From an uncultured Cohaesibacter sp. (GTDB lineage: Bacteria; Pseudomonadota; Alphaproteobacteria; Rhizobiales; Cohaesibacteraceae): DNA of 64,000 nucleotides. The notes under the pieces are model-generated. The model saw nothing but the letters and a program-made list of their open reading frames with translations. It was not told where the DNA came from and made no database searches. The number at the start of each line of letters is the position of its first letter. Position 1 is the first letter of the stretch. The stretch covers positions 124,001-188,000 of the forward strand of contig NZ_OY781091.1 in the NCBI RefSeq assembly GCF_963676275.1, written 5' to 3'. Of the stretch, positions 55,019 to 63,097 are shown in pieces. The position numbers were made by a program, and so were the translations under genes.

Positions 55019-55199
55019 GGCGGAAGCCGGAGAGGCCTCCATGCGCCTCGGGCCATGGCAATCTGGCCTCCTTATGGATATAATGCTGTGTTGGGCGGCA
55101 GCGCCCTTACATGCTGGCCGCACATGCAGGCCCATAGATGCTGGACGGAGTGACCTTTGCCAAAAAGAGGTCGCTCCGATTTGTTGAGAGACATCTGTT

Positions 55200-57032
55200 T
55201 TGGATAGAAGGCAAAATCAGGAACAGAAGAAGCCGGGCAGGCCAAAGGCAAAACGCAAGCCCTGGTCGCTCAGGCGCACGCGCCTGTTGGTGGCCCGTCT
55301 CACCAATGTGATCGCGCTGTCCTCGCTGACCCGGCGCATCGTGTTTCTCAACCTCGCCGCGCTGGCTGTTCTGGTGATCGGCATTCTCTATCTCAACCAG
55401 TTTCGCGAAGGGCTTATCGATGCCCGTGTTTCGTCCCTGCTGACACAGGGCAAGATCATTGCCGGGGCGGTGTCCGCCTCTGCGGCCTCGGATACCGACG
55501 CAATCACGATCAATCCGGAGCGCCTGCTGGAATTGCAGGCCGGTGAAAGCTTCTCTCCGGCCGATGACACCTTCAGCTATTTCGAATTTCCCATCGATCC
55601 GGAAAAGGCTGCTCCCATTCTGCGCGCCGCCATTTCGCCAACCGATACGCGCGCCCGCATCTATGATCTGGCCGGCAACCTGATTGTCGATTCCAACCAG
55701 CTTCATTCCACCGGCGTGCTGCGGTTCAATCTGCCCGAGCCCGAAATGGAAACAACGGAAAGCTGGAGTGACCGCTGGGATCACTTTGTCAGCTGGCTGC
55801 GTCAGGCCGATCTGCCGCTCTATAAGGAACTGGCCAACACCGACGGGCGGGGGTATCCGGAAGTGTCCAAGGCGCTTGACGGCTCGGATGCCTCGATCGT
55901 GCGGGTGAATGAAAAGGGGCGGCTGATCGTATCGGTCGCGGTTCCCATTCAGCGTTCTCGGATTATCACTGGCGCCCTTCTGCTTTCCACCCGCGATGGC
56001 GATATCGACAAGATCGTCGAGGCGGAACGCTGGGGCATCCTGCGCGTCTTCCTGATTGCGGCGCTGGTGACCGGGTCGATGTCGATCCTGCTTGCCGGAA
56101 CGATTGCCGGTCCGGTGCGCAAATTGTCCGAAGCAGCCGAGCGCGTGCGCCGCGGCGTCAAGCAGCGAGAGGAAATTCCCGATTTCTCCGAACGCAAGGA
56201 TGAAATCGGTCAGTTGAGCCAATCCCTCAGGGCGATGACAAAGACGCTCTACAAGCGCATGGATGCCATCGAGGCCTTTGCCGCAGATGTTGCCCATGAG
56301 CTGAAAAACCCGCTGACCTCGCTGCGCTCTGCGGTGGAAACCCTGCCTCTGGCCAAGAAGCCGGAAGCCCGCGAGCGGCTGGTCAGCATCATCCTGCATG
56401 ACGTGCGACGGCTGGATCGCCTGATTTCGGACATCTCGGACGCTTCCCGGCTGGATGCGGAACTGGCGCGGCAGGAATCTGACGAAATCAATTTGCGGGC
56501 GCTGCTGGAAACCATCGTCTCGATACAGGACGAAATCGGTTCGAAGTCCAATATTCGCGTGACGCTTGATCTGGACAAGGATACTGCGGACAAGGGTAAG
56601 GCCTTCCTTGTGAGCGGCAATGACAGTCGTCTCGGGCAGGTCTTTGTCAATCTGGTCGACAATGCCCGCTCCTTCACCGCCAAGGGCGGAGAAGTGCGCG
56701 TCAGTTTGCAACAGCGCAACCACTGGATCGTGGTGACCGTGGATGATGATGGTCCGGGCATTCAGGCTGAAGATGTTTCCCGCGTCTTTGAGCGTTTCTA
56801 TACCGACCGCCCGCAAGGGGAAGATTTCGGTCAGAATTCGGGTCTCGGCCTGTCGATTTCCAAGCAGATTGTTGAAGCCTACAGCGGCGAGATTCAGGCT
56901 TCAAACCGTCTTGGTGAAGGCGAGGCTGAAGGAGAAACCGTCATTTTGGGTGCCCGTTTCACCGTCCGTTTTCCTGCAATTGTCCATGCTGCGACGAAAA
57001 AACCCGAGCCAAAAGCGGATCCGGCTGTCTAG
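55200..57032 (+). CDS. chvG: Sensor histidine kinase ChvG
   Basis: Membrane sensor for ChvI, 610 residues from a TTG at 55200; no ATG lies before the first TM, so the start is provisional. TM1 is TRRIVFLNLAALAVLVIGIL, followed by a periplasmic domain of about 210 residues, then TM2 near residues 278-300 (FLIAALVTGSMSILLAGTIA). A HAMP domain (GPVRKLSEAAERVRRG) follows, then the HisKA domain with the phosphorylated His near residue 366 (ADVAHELKNPLTSL), and the ATPase with VFVNLVDNARSFTAKGG and GLGLSISKQIVEAY. It has all kinase boxes. In related bacteria the periplasmic inhibitor ExoR acts on this sensor; no exoR gene is in the window. Confidence 0.95.
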   Translation: MDRRQNQEQKKPGRPKAKRKPWSLRRTRLLVARLTNVIALSSLTRRIVFLNLAALAVLVIGILYLNQFREGLIDARVSSLLTQGKIIAGAVSASAASDTDAITINPERLLELQAGESFSPADDTFSYFEFPIDPEKAAPILRAAISPTDTRARIYDLAGNLIVDSNQLHSTGVLRFNLPEPEMETTESWSDRWDHFVSWLRQADLPLYKELANTDGRGYPEVSKALDGSDASIVRVNEKGRLIVSVAVPIQRSRIITGALLLSTRDGDIDKIVEAERWGILRVFLIAALVTGSMSILLAGTIAGPVRKLSEAAERVRRGVKQREEIPDFSERKDEIGQLSQSLRAMTKTLYKRMDAIEAFAADVAHELKNPLTSLRSAVETLPLAKKPEARERLVSIILHDVRRLDRLISDISDASRLDAELARQESDEINLRALLETIVSIQDEIGSKSNIRVTLDLDKDTADKGKAFLVSGNDSRLGQVFVNLVDNARSFTAKGGEVRVSLQQRNHWIVVTVDDDGPGIQAEDVSRVFERFYTDRPQGEDFGQNSGLGLSISKQIVEAYSGEIQASNRLGEGEAEGETVILGARFTVRFPAIVHAATKKPEPKADPAV

Positions 57033-57071
57033 ACTGGCTGGCAACTTGACGCGTGGGAGAGGTTTATTCAG

Positions 57072-57665
57072 ATGTCCCTGTATTTGGATCCAGACTGCGA
57101 CCGGATGAAAGACGGTCCCCTTTTCGATCTGCCCCAAGATATCGCCGCGACATGCCCCGGCCAGACCATGCATGCTGCCGCAGTGGTCATCGGCCCCTAT
57201 GGCATTTTGTTACGGGGCGAAAGCGGGTCGGGCAAATCCCTGCTTCAGCGCAGTTTGCGGCGTCAGGCCGAGGCCCTGTCCATCGCCTCGGCGCTTGTCA
57301 GCGATGACTATGTCATGCTGGTGCGCATGCCTGAAGTTGAAAGCTCAGGCCCGGGCGACACCGGTGAGGATATTGAGCCTCCGGAGCTGCGGGCCTATGG
57401 GCCGGTGGCCACCCGGGGCTTGCAGGAAGTGCGGGGGCTGGGCATCGTTGCGGTTGGTGATAAAAACCATGTTGCCCATGCCGCTATGCATTTATTGGTT
57501 GATTTATGTGACCCGGATGCCATAGACCGGATGCCTTCCAGACAGGATCGAGAGCAAACCTGTCTTGGCTATCCGATTGCCCATCTGTCGGTCCCGAAAC
57601 GATCGGTTGTAGAGGCCTGTGACGTTATATTTACCCTTCTATCCACATGGAAGGGTCCGCTTTAG
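57072..57665 (+). CDS. hprK: HPr kinase/phosphorylase, short alphaproteobacterial form
   Basis: Phosphorylates and dephosphorylates the regulatory Ser of HPr. At 197 residues it lacks the N-terminal domain of the Gram-positive enzyme (about 310), as is normal in alphaproteobacteria. The P-loop is GESGSGKS at residues 49-56, with ALVSDDYVML and the C-terminal signature EVRGLGIVAVGD (family IRGLGI). GAGAGG precedes the ATG. It lies 39 bases after chvG and upstream of EIIA and HPr, a conserved block that links carbon status to the ChvGI system. Confidence 0.93.
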   Translation: MSLYLDPDCDRMKDGPLFDLPQDIAATCPGQTMHAAAVVIGPYGILLRGESGSGKSLLQRSLRRQAEALSIASALVSDDYVMLVRMPEVESSGPGDTGEDIEPPELRAYGPVATRGLQEVRGLGIVAVGDKNHVAHAAMHLLVDLCDPDAIDRMPSRQDREQTCLGYPIAHLSVPKRSVVEACDVIFTLLSTWKGPL

Positions 57666-57730
57666 CGACACGACCTCGACTTTAGGGCTTGCGTTCGCCT
57701 ATCGAGTGGTCATGATAGACGATACTCCAA

Positions 57731-57770
57731 GCCCCGGCAGAGACGGCCCGTCTCGCCACTATGCCGGGGC
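57731..57770 (+). promoter_or_regulatory. Nested hairpin in the hprK-EIIA gap
   Basis: An outer perfect stem GCCCCGGC / GCCGGGGC encloses an inner perfect stem GAGACGG / CCGTCTC. No T run follows, so it is not a standard terminator; it lies 52 bases before the EIIA start and could shape the message. Confidence 0.5.
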
Positions 57771-57821
57771 CGAAAGTGACCGGAGCCAGCAGGCTCCACC
57801 AAGAAGGAGAGCAGAGACATC

Positions 57822-58223
57822 ATGATTGGTCTTGTCCTTGTAACCCATGGTCGTTTGGCCGAAGAGTTCCGCGCAGCCCTTGAGCATGTTGTCGGACCTC
57901 AGCAGCAGATTGAGACAATTTGCATCGGCCCCGATGACGACATGGAACAGCGACGCCAGGATATTCTTGATGCGGTGGAAGCCGTGAACAAGGATAAGGG
58001 AGTGGTTCTGCTAACGGACATGTTTGGCGGTACGCCATCCAATATGGCAATTTCGGTCATGGATGAAAACAAGATCGAAGTGCTCGCAGGGGTCAACCTG
58101 CCGATGCTGATTAAACTGGCCAGCGTCCGGGCAGACAGAAGCCTGTCTGAAGCAGTGAATGAGGCCTGCGAAGCAGGCAGAAAATATATCAATATTGCAA
58201 GCAAGCTGCTCTCCGGCGAATAG
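57822..58223 (+). CDS. PTS EIIA component, mannose family (regulatory)
   Basis: 133 residues. Phosphorylated on a His from HPr; His9 in LVLVTHGRLAEEFR is the acceptor. Other marks are GVVLLTDMFGGTPSNMAISV and VLAGVNLPMLIKLASVR, standard for the EIIA-Man fold. In alphaproteobacteria this protein (often called ManX or EIIA-Man) is not joined to a sugar permease and serves regulation. AAGGAGAG precedes the ATG. It sits between hprK and HPr. Confidence 0.94.
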   Translation: MIGLVLVTHGRLAEEFRAALEHVVGPQQQIETICIGPDDDMEQRRQDILDAVEAVNKDKGVVLLTDMFGGTPSNMAISVMDENKIEVLAGVNLPMLIKLASVRADRSLSEAVNEACEAGRKYINIASKLLSGE

Positions 58224-58306
58224 GCCGGTGGCAAGCTGCCTGCAGGACAATCTTGCGCATTCAGGGGAATGCGTGGGCCAGAACAAATAGAGAGTAAACG
58301 GTTTCC

Positions 58307-58588
58307 GTGACCAAAATTTCAGTTTCCGACCGGCTGATCATCAAGAATAAACGTGGTTTGCATGCCCGCGCCTCGGCGAAATTCGTGCAGTTGGTGGAAC
58401 GCTTCGATGCGTCGGTCCGTGTGTCAAAAGACGGCCAGACGGTTTGTGGCAATTCCATTATGGGCCTGATGATGCTGGCGGCTGCGCCCGGCTGCGCCAT
58501 TGACATCGTGGCCGAGGGAGATGAGGCGCAGGCCGTTATGGATGCCCTGAATGCCCTGATCGGCGATCGCTTCGGCGAAGGCGAGTAG
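58307..58588 (+). CDS. Phosphocarrier protein HPr
   Basis: 93 residues from a GTG at 58307. The acceptor His19 lies in NKRGLHARASAKFVQL (equivalent of His15), and the HprK target Ser50 lies in GNSIMGLMMLAA (equivalent of Ser46). The presence of both fits the hprK gene two positions upstream. Enzyme I and EIIA-Ntr are not in the window. No strong ribosome site is seen before the GTG, so translation may depend on the upstream EIIA gene. Confidence 0.94.
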   Translation: MTKISVSDRLIIKNKRGLHARASAKFVQLVERFDASVRVSKDGQTVCGNSIMGLMMLAAAPGCAIDIVAEGDEAQAVMDALNALIGDRFGEGE

Positions 58589-58904
58589 TTCCCACCGATA
58601 AACCGGCCTTTCATGCTTGCGGGCAGCTGTTGCCGTGCCCGCTGTTGGCTGCCGGATTCCGGGCAGCAAAATACCAATTTCTCCCAAGGCCCAGATTGAC
58701 GCTGCCGCCAAACAATTGTTAGCCTTCTCCCTGCAAGAATAGTCGCATATTAAGGCCGCATATTAAGGCCGCGCATCAAGGCCGCCCATTCAGAAAGCCC
58801 CCTCAGGAGGCCTCAAGCAGCGGCTTGTATATTTCAGGGAAGGGCGGGCTTTTCTCTAAGCGCCTTTCGGCACAACATATTGGACCTCTTTGGGGAGGTG
58901 AAAC
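58589..58904. other. 316-base gap between HPr and the binding-protein gene
   Basis: Contains three 13-base tandem repeats (58745-58783) and an imperfect GCTGCC-type hairpin around 58648-58668 that might end the HPr transcript but lacks a T run. No gene-like frame. Confidence 0.45.
58745..58783. repeat. Three 13-bp tandem repeats
   Basis: Two exact copies of GCATATTAAGGCC followed by GCGCATCAAGGCC (two changes). A partial GCCCATT follows. Noncoding, upstream of the binding-protein gene. Confidence 0.8.
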
Positions 58905-59906
58905 ATGAAACATTTATTGATTGCCTCGCTGATGATCTCTGGCGCCGTCATGTCCGCGCAAGCTGCGGACTGCGGCAAGGTCACCATTGCCGATATGAAC
59001 TGGAACTCGGCCACCTTGCTCAGCCATATCGAGCGCTTCATTCTGGAACAAGCCTATGGTTGCGATGCCGAACTGGTGCCTGCAGACCCGATGCCGACAG
59101 GTGCTGCAATGGTCGAGCAGGGTAGGCCGGATATCGCGCCGGAAGTCTGGGCAGGTTCCATGGGAGACGTCATGGACAAGGGCGTTGCTGCCGGGATGCT
59201 TGTCATTGCTGGGCATTCTCTGGCCGATGGAGGTGAAGAAGGCTTCTGGGTGCCCGCCTACATGGTTGAAAAGGATGCCTCTCTTGCCACCATCGAGGGC
59301 ATCAGGAAAAAGGCAAGTTTGTTCGGATCTGCCGACCATCCCGGAAAGAGTGTTTTCCATGGCTGCCCCGCAGGCTGGAGCTGCCAGATAAGCACGGGCA
59401 ATCTGTTTGAAGCGCTGAAGCTTTCCGATGCCGGCTTCGAGATCGTCGAACCGGGCTCGGCTGCTGGCCTGGCGGATTCCCTTGCAAGGGCCTATGAGGG
59501 CAAGCAGCCGTGGTTTGGCTATTATTGGTCACCGACGGCCATTCTTGGCAAATACAGGATGAAAAAGGTCGATTTCGGAACGGGTATTGATGAGACCCAC
59601 TATCGGGACTGCATCGCTCATAAAGAATGCATGGACCCTCAGGCGACGATGTTCCCTTCCACTGCGATACAGGCTGTCGCCACCAGCGCATTTGCCAAGA
59701 CCCATCCCGAGATCATGGAATTTCTTGGCAGGCTCTCCTTGCGCAATGACGAAATGAACGAACTGCTTGCCTGGATGGAAGACAATCGGGCCGATGGCAA
59801 AGCGGCCGCAAACCACTTTTTGCGCAATTATGAGGCTGTCTGGAGCCGGTGGTTTTCTGAAGATGAAGCCGCAAAAATAAGGAATGCAGTTGCTGGAATA
59901 GAGTGA
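58905..59906 (+). CDS. Glycine betaine/proline-type ABC substrate-binding protein, orphan
   Basis: Periplasmic binding protein of the OpuAC/ProX class, 333 residues with a signal peptide (LLIASLMISGAVMSAQAADC). The mature start KVTIADMNWNSATLLSHIER and the stretches MVEQGRPDIAPEVWAGSMGD and GYYWSPTAILGKYRMKKVDF (a Trp/Tyr-rich ligand site) are typical for quaternary-amine binders. A set of Cys residues (CPAGWSC, CIAHKEC) suggests two disulfides. GGGGAGG precedes the ATG. No permease or ATPase lies next to it, so its partners are elsewhere or it is a stand-alone receptor. The ligand (betaine, choline or similar) is inference. Confidence 0.86.
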   Translation: MKHLLIASLMISGAVMSAQAADCGKVTIADMNWNSATLLSHIERFILEQAYGCDAELVPADPMPTGAAMVEQGRPDIAPEVWAGSMGDVMDKGVAAGMLVIAGHSLADGGEEGFWVPAYMVEKDASLATIEGIRKKASLFGSADHPGKSVFHGCPAGWSCQISTGNLFEALKLSDAGFEIVEPGSAAGLADSLARAYEGKQPWFGYYWSPTAILGKYRMKKVDFGTGIDETHYRDCIAHKECMDPQATMFPSTAIQAVATSAFAKTHPEIMEFLGRLSLRNDEMNELLAWMEDNRADGKAAANHFLRNYEAVWSRWFSEDEAAKIRNAVAGIE

Positions 59907-60000
59907 CTTGCCCAAAATGAGCCTTGTTTTCACAGGTTGGGACTGTATTGTTTGAAATAATTCAAATGTCTGATGTCAAAGTAAAATTTAGTATTCAAAC

Positions 60001-61335
60001 ATGATTATCTCAAACATATCCCCGTTTCGGGCGCCGGTTAACCTGAATAGTGAAACGGTATCGCGCATCGCGGATTCCGATCCATTGCGCTTGACGATGA
60101 ATGTCACTGGATTGAAGCAGTTTTTTGGTGACGAATTCGTTTCATATATTGATGATTACGATTCCGGCTACACGTCCATCAGTAGCGATTTGATACCGCC
60201 ATTCTTCAGAAATGTAATCAGCTACAGATTTGAAGGGAAGGACGATAGTTTTCTCGGCAAGGCAATTGGAAATTTTGCCTCAAGCTGGCATTGCAGCAAG
60301 ATTGAGCTGAGCATTCATCTCTATGACGATACGATTTCGTTGCTCAAGATCGACTTGCACTATCCTCATGGTGCCGATGATGATTTCCTTGCAATGGATC
60401 TGGAAAAATTCGATGCGGAGGTCACTGCATTCTCTAAATATATCTATAAGGAACATATCCTAAAGAGGATGAATGCGGTCCAGAATATCAAAAAGCTTTC
60501 CGTGAACAACAAGATGATCATGAGATATAATAAATATCTCGTATTCAATGATGTCAATTTCGGTGAAAACAATACCGGAAACGAGATATTGCTTTGGACG
60601 GGGCGATTTATATTTGTTGATGATGCAGATTTCTGCAATGAAGAGCTAAGAGATAAATTGTTGAATTGGGCCAGATGCGCCCTGTCGGATCTGCAAAGTG
60701 ATCGCACTTCGAGATTTTTTATCGGATCGGGGAATTCTCTGGTTGTTTGTGCTCAGGACTGCGTCGATAGCTGGATAAAAGTGCTCAAGATCTGCCAGTT
60801 TTACTATGCAATCCTGTTTGTATTCAAAATCATTCTGAAGAAATCATATTTCGGGCTACAGAAAGAAAATTTCCGTTCTGTAAGGCGGAAGGAAAGAAGC
60901 CGATTGCTTGATGTGGTCGACAAGCGCATCAATCATCTTCGCTTCATCAGGCTGGAATTTCTGGATCTGAAGCGGGGCTTACAGGCTGAGCGACGCAAAA
61001 TAATCGACTATGTTTGCGATAGCTGGAAACTGGAAGATCTGGAAAGCGGGACCTTCGAGAGAGAAGAGTTGATTGCCGGCAGGGTATCCAAGATATTCAT
61101 GGATCTGGACAAGAAAAATTCCAGAGCCATAAAATTGATTCTGTCTTCGATTGGTGTTGTTTCGATCGTCGATATTGTATTGAACTTCATTTCCACTTCA
61201 GAGAATGTATTTGAAGACAAATATACCGGCCTGCTTGACTTGTTCAAATGGAGCCCGCCGGATGTTTCAATCTATGTTTCAGTTGCAATTGTTGCGCTCG
61301 TATTCCTGTTCATCAACCGAAGAGAAGGCGGATAG
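60001..61335 (+). CDS. Unknown membrane protein with C-terminal CorA-like two-helix end
   Basis: 444 residues; no family is recognised with confidence. The first 230 residues look like a soluble alpha/beta domain. A hydrophobic helix (KICQFYYAILFVFKIIL) follows near 263-280, then a long charged, probably coiled-coil segment (residues 290-370). Two TM helices close the protein, AIKLILSSIGVVSIVDIVL and VSIYVSVAIVALVFLFI, with a short loop between and a basic tail (NRREGG). This order (soluble domain, long helix, two TMs, basic end) resembles CorA-type channels, but the GMN signature is absent. Four 60-base lines counted by hand average about 37% GC against about 60% in a polA line, and AGA, ATA and TTA codons are frequent, so recent acquisition is likely. 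It directly abuts the next gene. Confidence 0.75.
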   Translation: MIISNISPFRAPVNLNSETVSRIADSDPLRLTMNVTGLKQFFGDEFVSYIDDYDSGYTSISSDLIPPFFRNVISYRFEGKDDSFLGKAIGNFASSWHCSKIELSIHLYDDTISLLKIDLHYPHGADDDFLAMDLEKFDAEVTAFSKYIYKEHILKRMNAVQNIKKLSVNNKMIMRYNKYLVFNDVNFGENNTGNEILLWTGRFIFVDDADFCNEELRDKLLNWARCALSDLQSDRTSRFFIGSGNSLVVCAQDCVDSWIKVLKICQFYYAILFVFKIILKKSYFGLQKENFRSVRRKERSRLLDVVDKRINHLRFIRLEFLDLKRGLQAERRKIIDYVCDSWKLEDLESGTFEREELIAGRVSKIFMDLDKKNSRAIKLILSSIGVVSIVDIVLNFISTSENVFEDKYTGLLDLFKWSPPDVSIYVSVAIVALVFLFINRREGG

Positions 61336-61710
61336 ATGTCGGCTGAAAGCAAGAAAAGAAAGAGACTTCTGGTATGCGTGAGTTGTCCGCGCGCGCTGGA
61401 ACCGGCGCTGGCAGATTATGTCGGCGGCGAGGTGACCAGACTGTTCGGCGGAGTTACCTTTCTGACCGGGCTGGGCTTCTGGAGCTCGGATGGGGCAGAG
61501 TTCAAGAACAGATATGAGAGTGACATCCAGAAGGAAAACACGATGGTCATGCTGTTGTCTGTGATGCCTGACAGGGAAGAAGAGGCCCTGCGTCTGATTG
61601 AAAAAACCTTTACCGCGGCCAAGACCAAATTCGCGCTGTCCTATCAAAGCATTCACGTTGAATCTCAGGACGTGACCGCCAATCATTTTCAGATCGCTTG
61701 CGATAATTAG
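61336..61710 (+). CDS. Small unknown protein paired with the CorA-like gene
   Basis: 124 residues, not recognised. The ATG follows the upstream TAG with no gap, and GAAGG lies eight bases before it, so the two genes form one operon. After a basic start (AESKKRKRLLVCVSCPRALE), the pattern LFGGVTFLTGLGFWSSDG, then KENTMVMLLSVMPDREEEAL and SYQSIHVESQDVTANHFQI, reads like alternating strands and helices of a ferredoxin-like fold (as in PII or CutA). That is shape inference only. No TM and no signal peptide. GC is higher than in the upstream gene. It could be a regulator, sensor or immunity partner of the membrane protein. Confidence 0.7.
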   Translation: MSAESKKRKRLLVCVSCPRALEPALADYVGGEVTRLFGGVTFLTGLGFWSSDGAEFKNRYESDIQKENTMVMLLSVMPDREEEALRLIEKTFTAAKTKFALSYQSIHVESQDVTANHFQIACDN

Positions 61711-61881
61711 CCCGTCGCCCCAAATGCTTGCCAGACAATATTCGCGCCGAAAGCCTGCTCTCTGCTGCGATTGGGCTGCAAACTGAAAAGGGCGGCCCGG
61801 CCTTGCGGCTGCGCAACCACCCATTGGTCTTCAGGTCAGTTCGTCTCATCGGTACAGGGAGGCCTTGAAGGCCCGATCCCG

Positions 61882-62961
61882 TCACCCGGCCTGCTTTTCG
61901 CTCATATTCTTGCGCATGGATACGAAGCGCATCGCCCGCTGCGCCGAGGCAACATCGAGATCCTTGTAGAAGGCGACAACCCGCCCGGTTTCGGACAGGC
62001 TCTTGTTCAGCTTGTCAGCTTTCAGGCCCATCAGCTTGGCAAAGGCGGAATTGCTGATTTCGATGGATTTGCAAAGCAGGCTGATCGGTTCGTCGTTGCT
62101 CTGATAGAGCGCGTTGGAAACAATCGGCTCTTCCAGATCCGACATGGCCGCAAGGAACATGACGATATCCGGTCCACGGTTGGTCTCTACCAGCAGGCTG
62201 AGCGCCTCTGACTTGTCGCGCCGACCATCTCTCACATCTGCGATGACAATCTTCGCTTCAAGGCGTTTCTGGCGGCCCGAAATGGTTTGCTCGCTGGCAG
62301 CCTTCTTGGCACCATCGACAAGAGCATTGGCCATTTCGGCATTTTCCTTGAACAATTGCGCCAGACGCGCCTTGCCTTCAGGTGGCAGCAGCGGCAGCAG
62401 TCTCTTGGCGGCATCTTCTGTTATGTCCGGGCGGGCGGCCAGATTGGATTGCAGAATGGCATCGCCGTCGGCATTGCTCACCAGTGCATTGAAGCCTTTT
62501 GAGGTAATCTCGGCTCCCCTGTTTTGGGTAACCTTGTGCCAGACAGCCCGCGTGCCATTCTCGATCAGGGCGTCGGTAACCGTGCCGCTGAGATGTTCGC
62601 GTTGCGCGATGCTTTCAAGATGAGAGGCTGGCAGGGTCTGGGTGAGCTGAACGAAGTCATCATCCGTCAAGACAGGGCTATGCTGCAATACAGGCCCCGC
62701 GACGGAAACATCGTCCTGAGCCATCTGCATGGCAACCTCATTGGGCAGCCTTGTTTCACTTGCCACCCGGTCAGCAAATTCGGCGCGTCCTTCCAGGCTG
62801 ACATCATTGAGCATTTTCAATACGATGTCGCGGAAGATCAGCGTGCCTTGTTCTGTGTGATTTTCGGCTCCATCGAAGAATAGATCTGCCACGCGACCGA
62901 GCAGCTCACGCCTTTTATCGCTCGATTTCTCCCTGGCGAGGTCTGTGATATTACTTAGCAT
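61882..62961 (-). CDS. DUF2336 protein
   Basis: 359 residues from ATG 62961 (AGAGG five to six bases upstream); an ATG at 62982 would add MIKKEAT. The start LSNITDLAREKSSDKRRELL followed by RVADLFFDGAENHTEQGTLI is the characteristic opening of DUF2336 proteins, which are all-helical, repeat-like and found in alphaproteobacteria. The rest is helical with leucine-rich repeats in pairs (NEVAMQMAQDDVSVAGPVLQ, ASHLESIAQREHLSGTVTDA). No TM. In Caulobacter relatives such genes occur near motility or cell-cycle genes, but no role is visible here. It lies downstream of the RTX gene on the same strand, separated by a strong hairpin. Confidence 0.88.
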   Translation of the reverse strand: MLSNITDLAREKSSDKRRELLGRVADLFFDGAENHTEQGTLIFRDIVLKMLNDVSLEGRAEFADRVASETRLPNEVAMQMAQDDVSVAGPVLQHSPVLTDDDFVQLTQTLPASHLESIAQREHLSGTVTDALIENGTRAVWHKVTQNRGAEITSKGFNALVSNADGDAILQSNLAARPDITEDAAKRLLPLLPPEGKARLAQLFKENAEMANALVDGAKKAASEQTISGRQKRLEAKIVIADVRDGRRDKSEALSLLVETNRGPDIVMFLAAMSDLEEPIVSNALYQSNDEPISLLCKSIEISNSAFAKLMGLKADKLNKSLSETGRVVAFYKDLDVASAQRAMRFVSMRKNMSEKQAG

Positions 62962-63044
62962 GGTAGCCTCTTTTTTTATCATTTCCAGAGCGACTATATC
63001 TTTTCGTTTCTAAGATAGGGTTAATCAAATATTGGACATCAATG

Positions 63045-63080
63045 TTCAAATAACCCTTATGTTACGAAGGGTTATTTGAA
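63045..63080 (-). terminator. Strong hairpin after the RTX gene
   Basis: TTCAAATAACCCTT and AAGGGTTATTTGAA form a perfect 14-bp stem with an 8-base loop, 18 bases after the RTX stop on the minus strand. The stem is AT-rich and no clean T tract follows, so termination is likely but not certain. Confidence 0.65.
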
Positions 63081-63097
63081 TTCATTCCGTTCAGCTG

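Noticed and set aside
55107-56816. 569-residue minus-strand frame across chvG
   Set aside because: Antisense shadow; chvG has all sensor kinase boxes on the plus strand.
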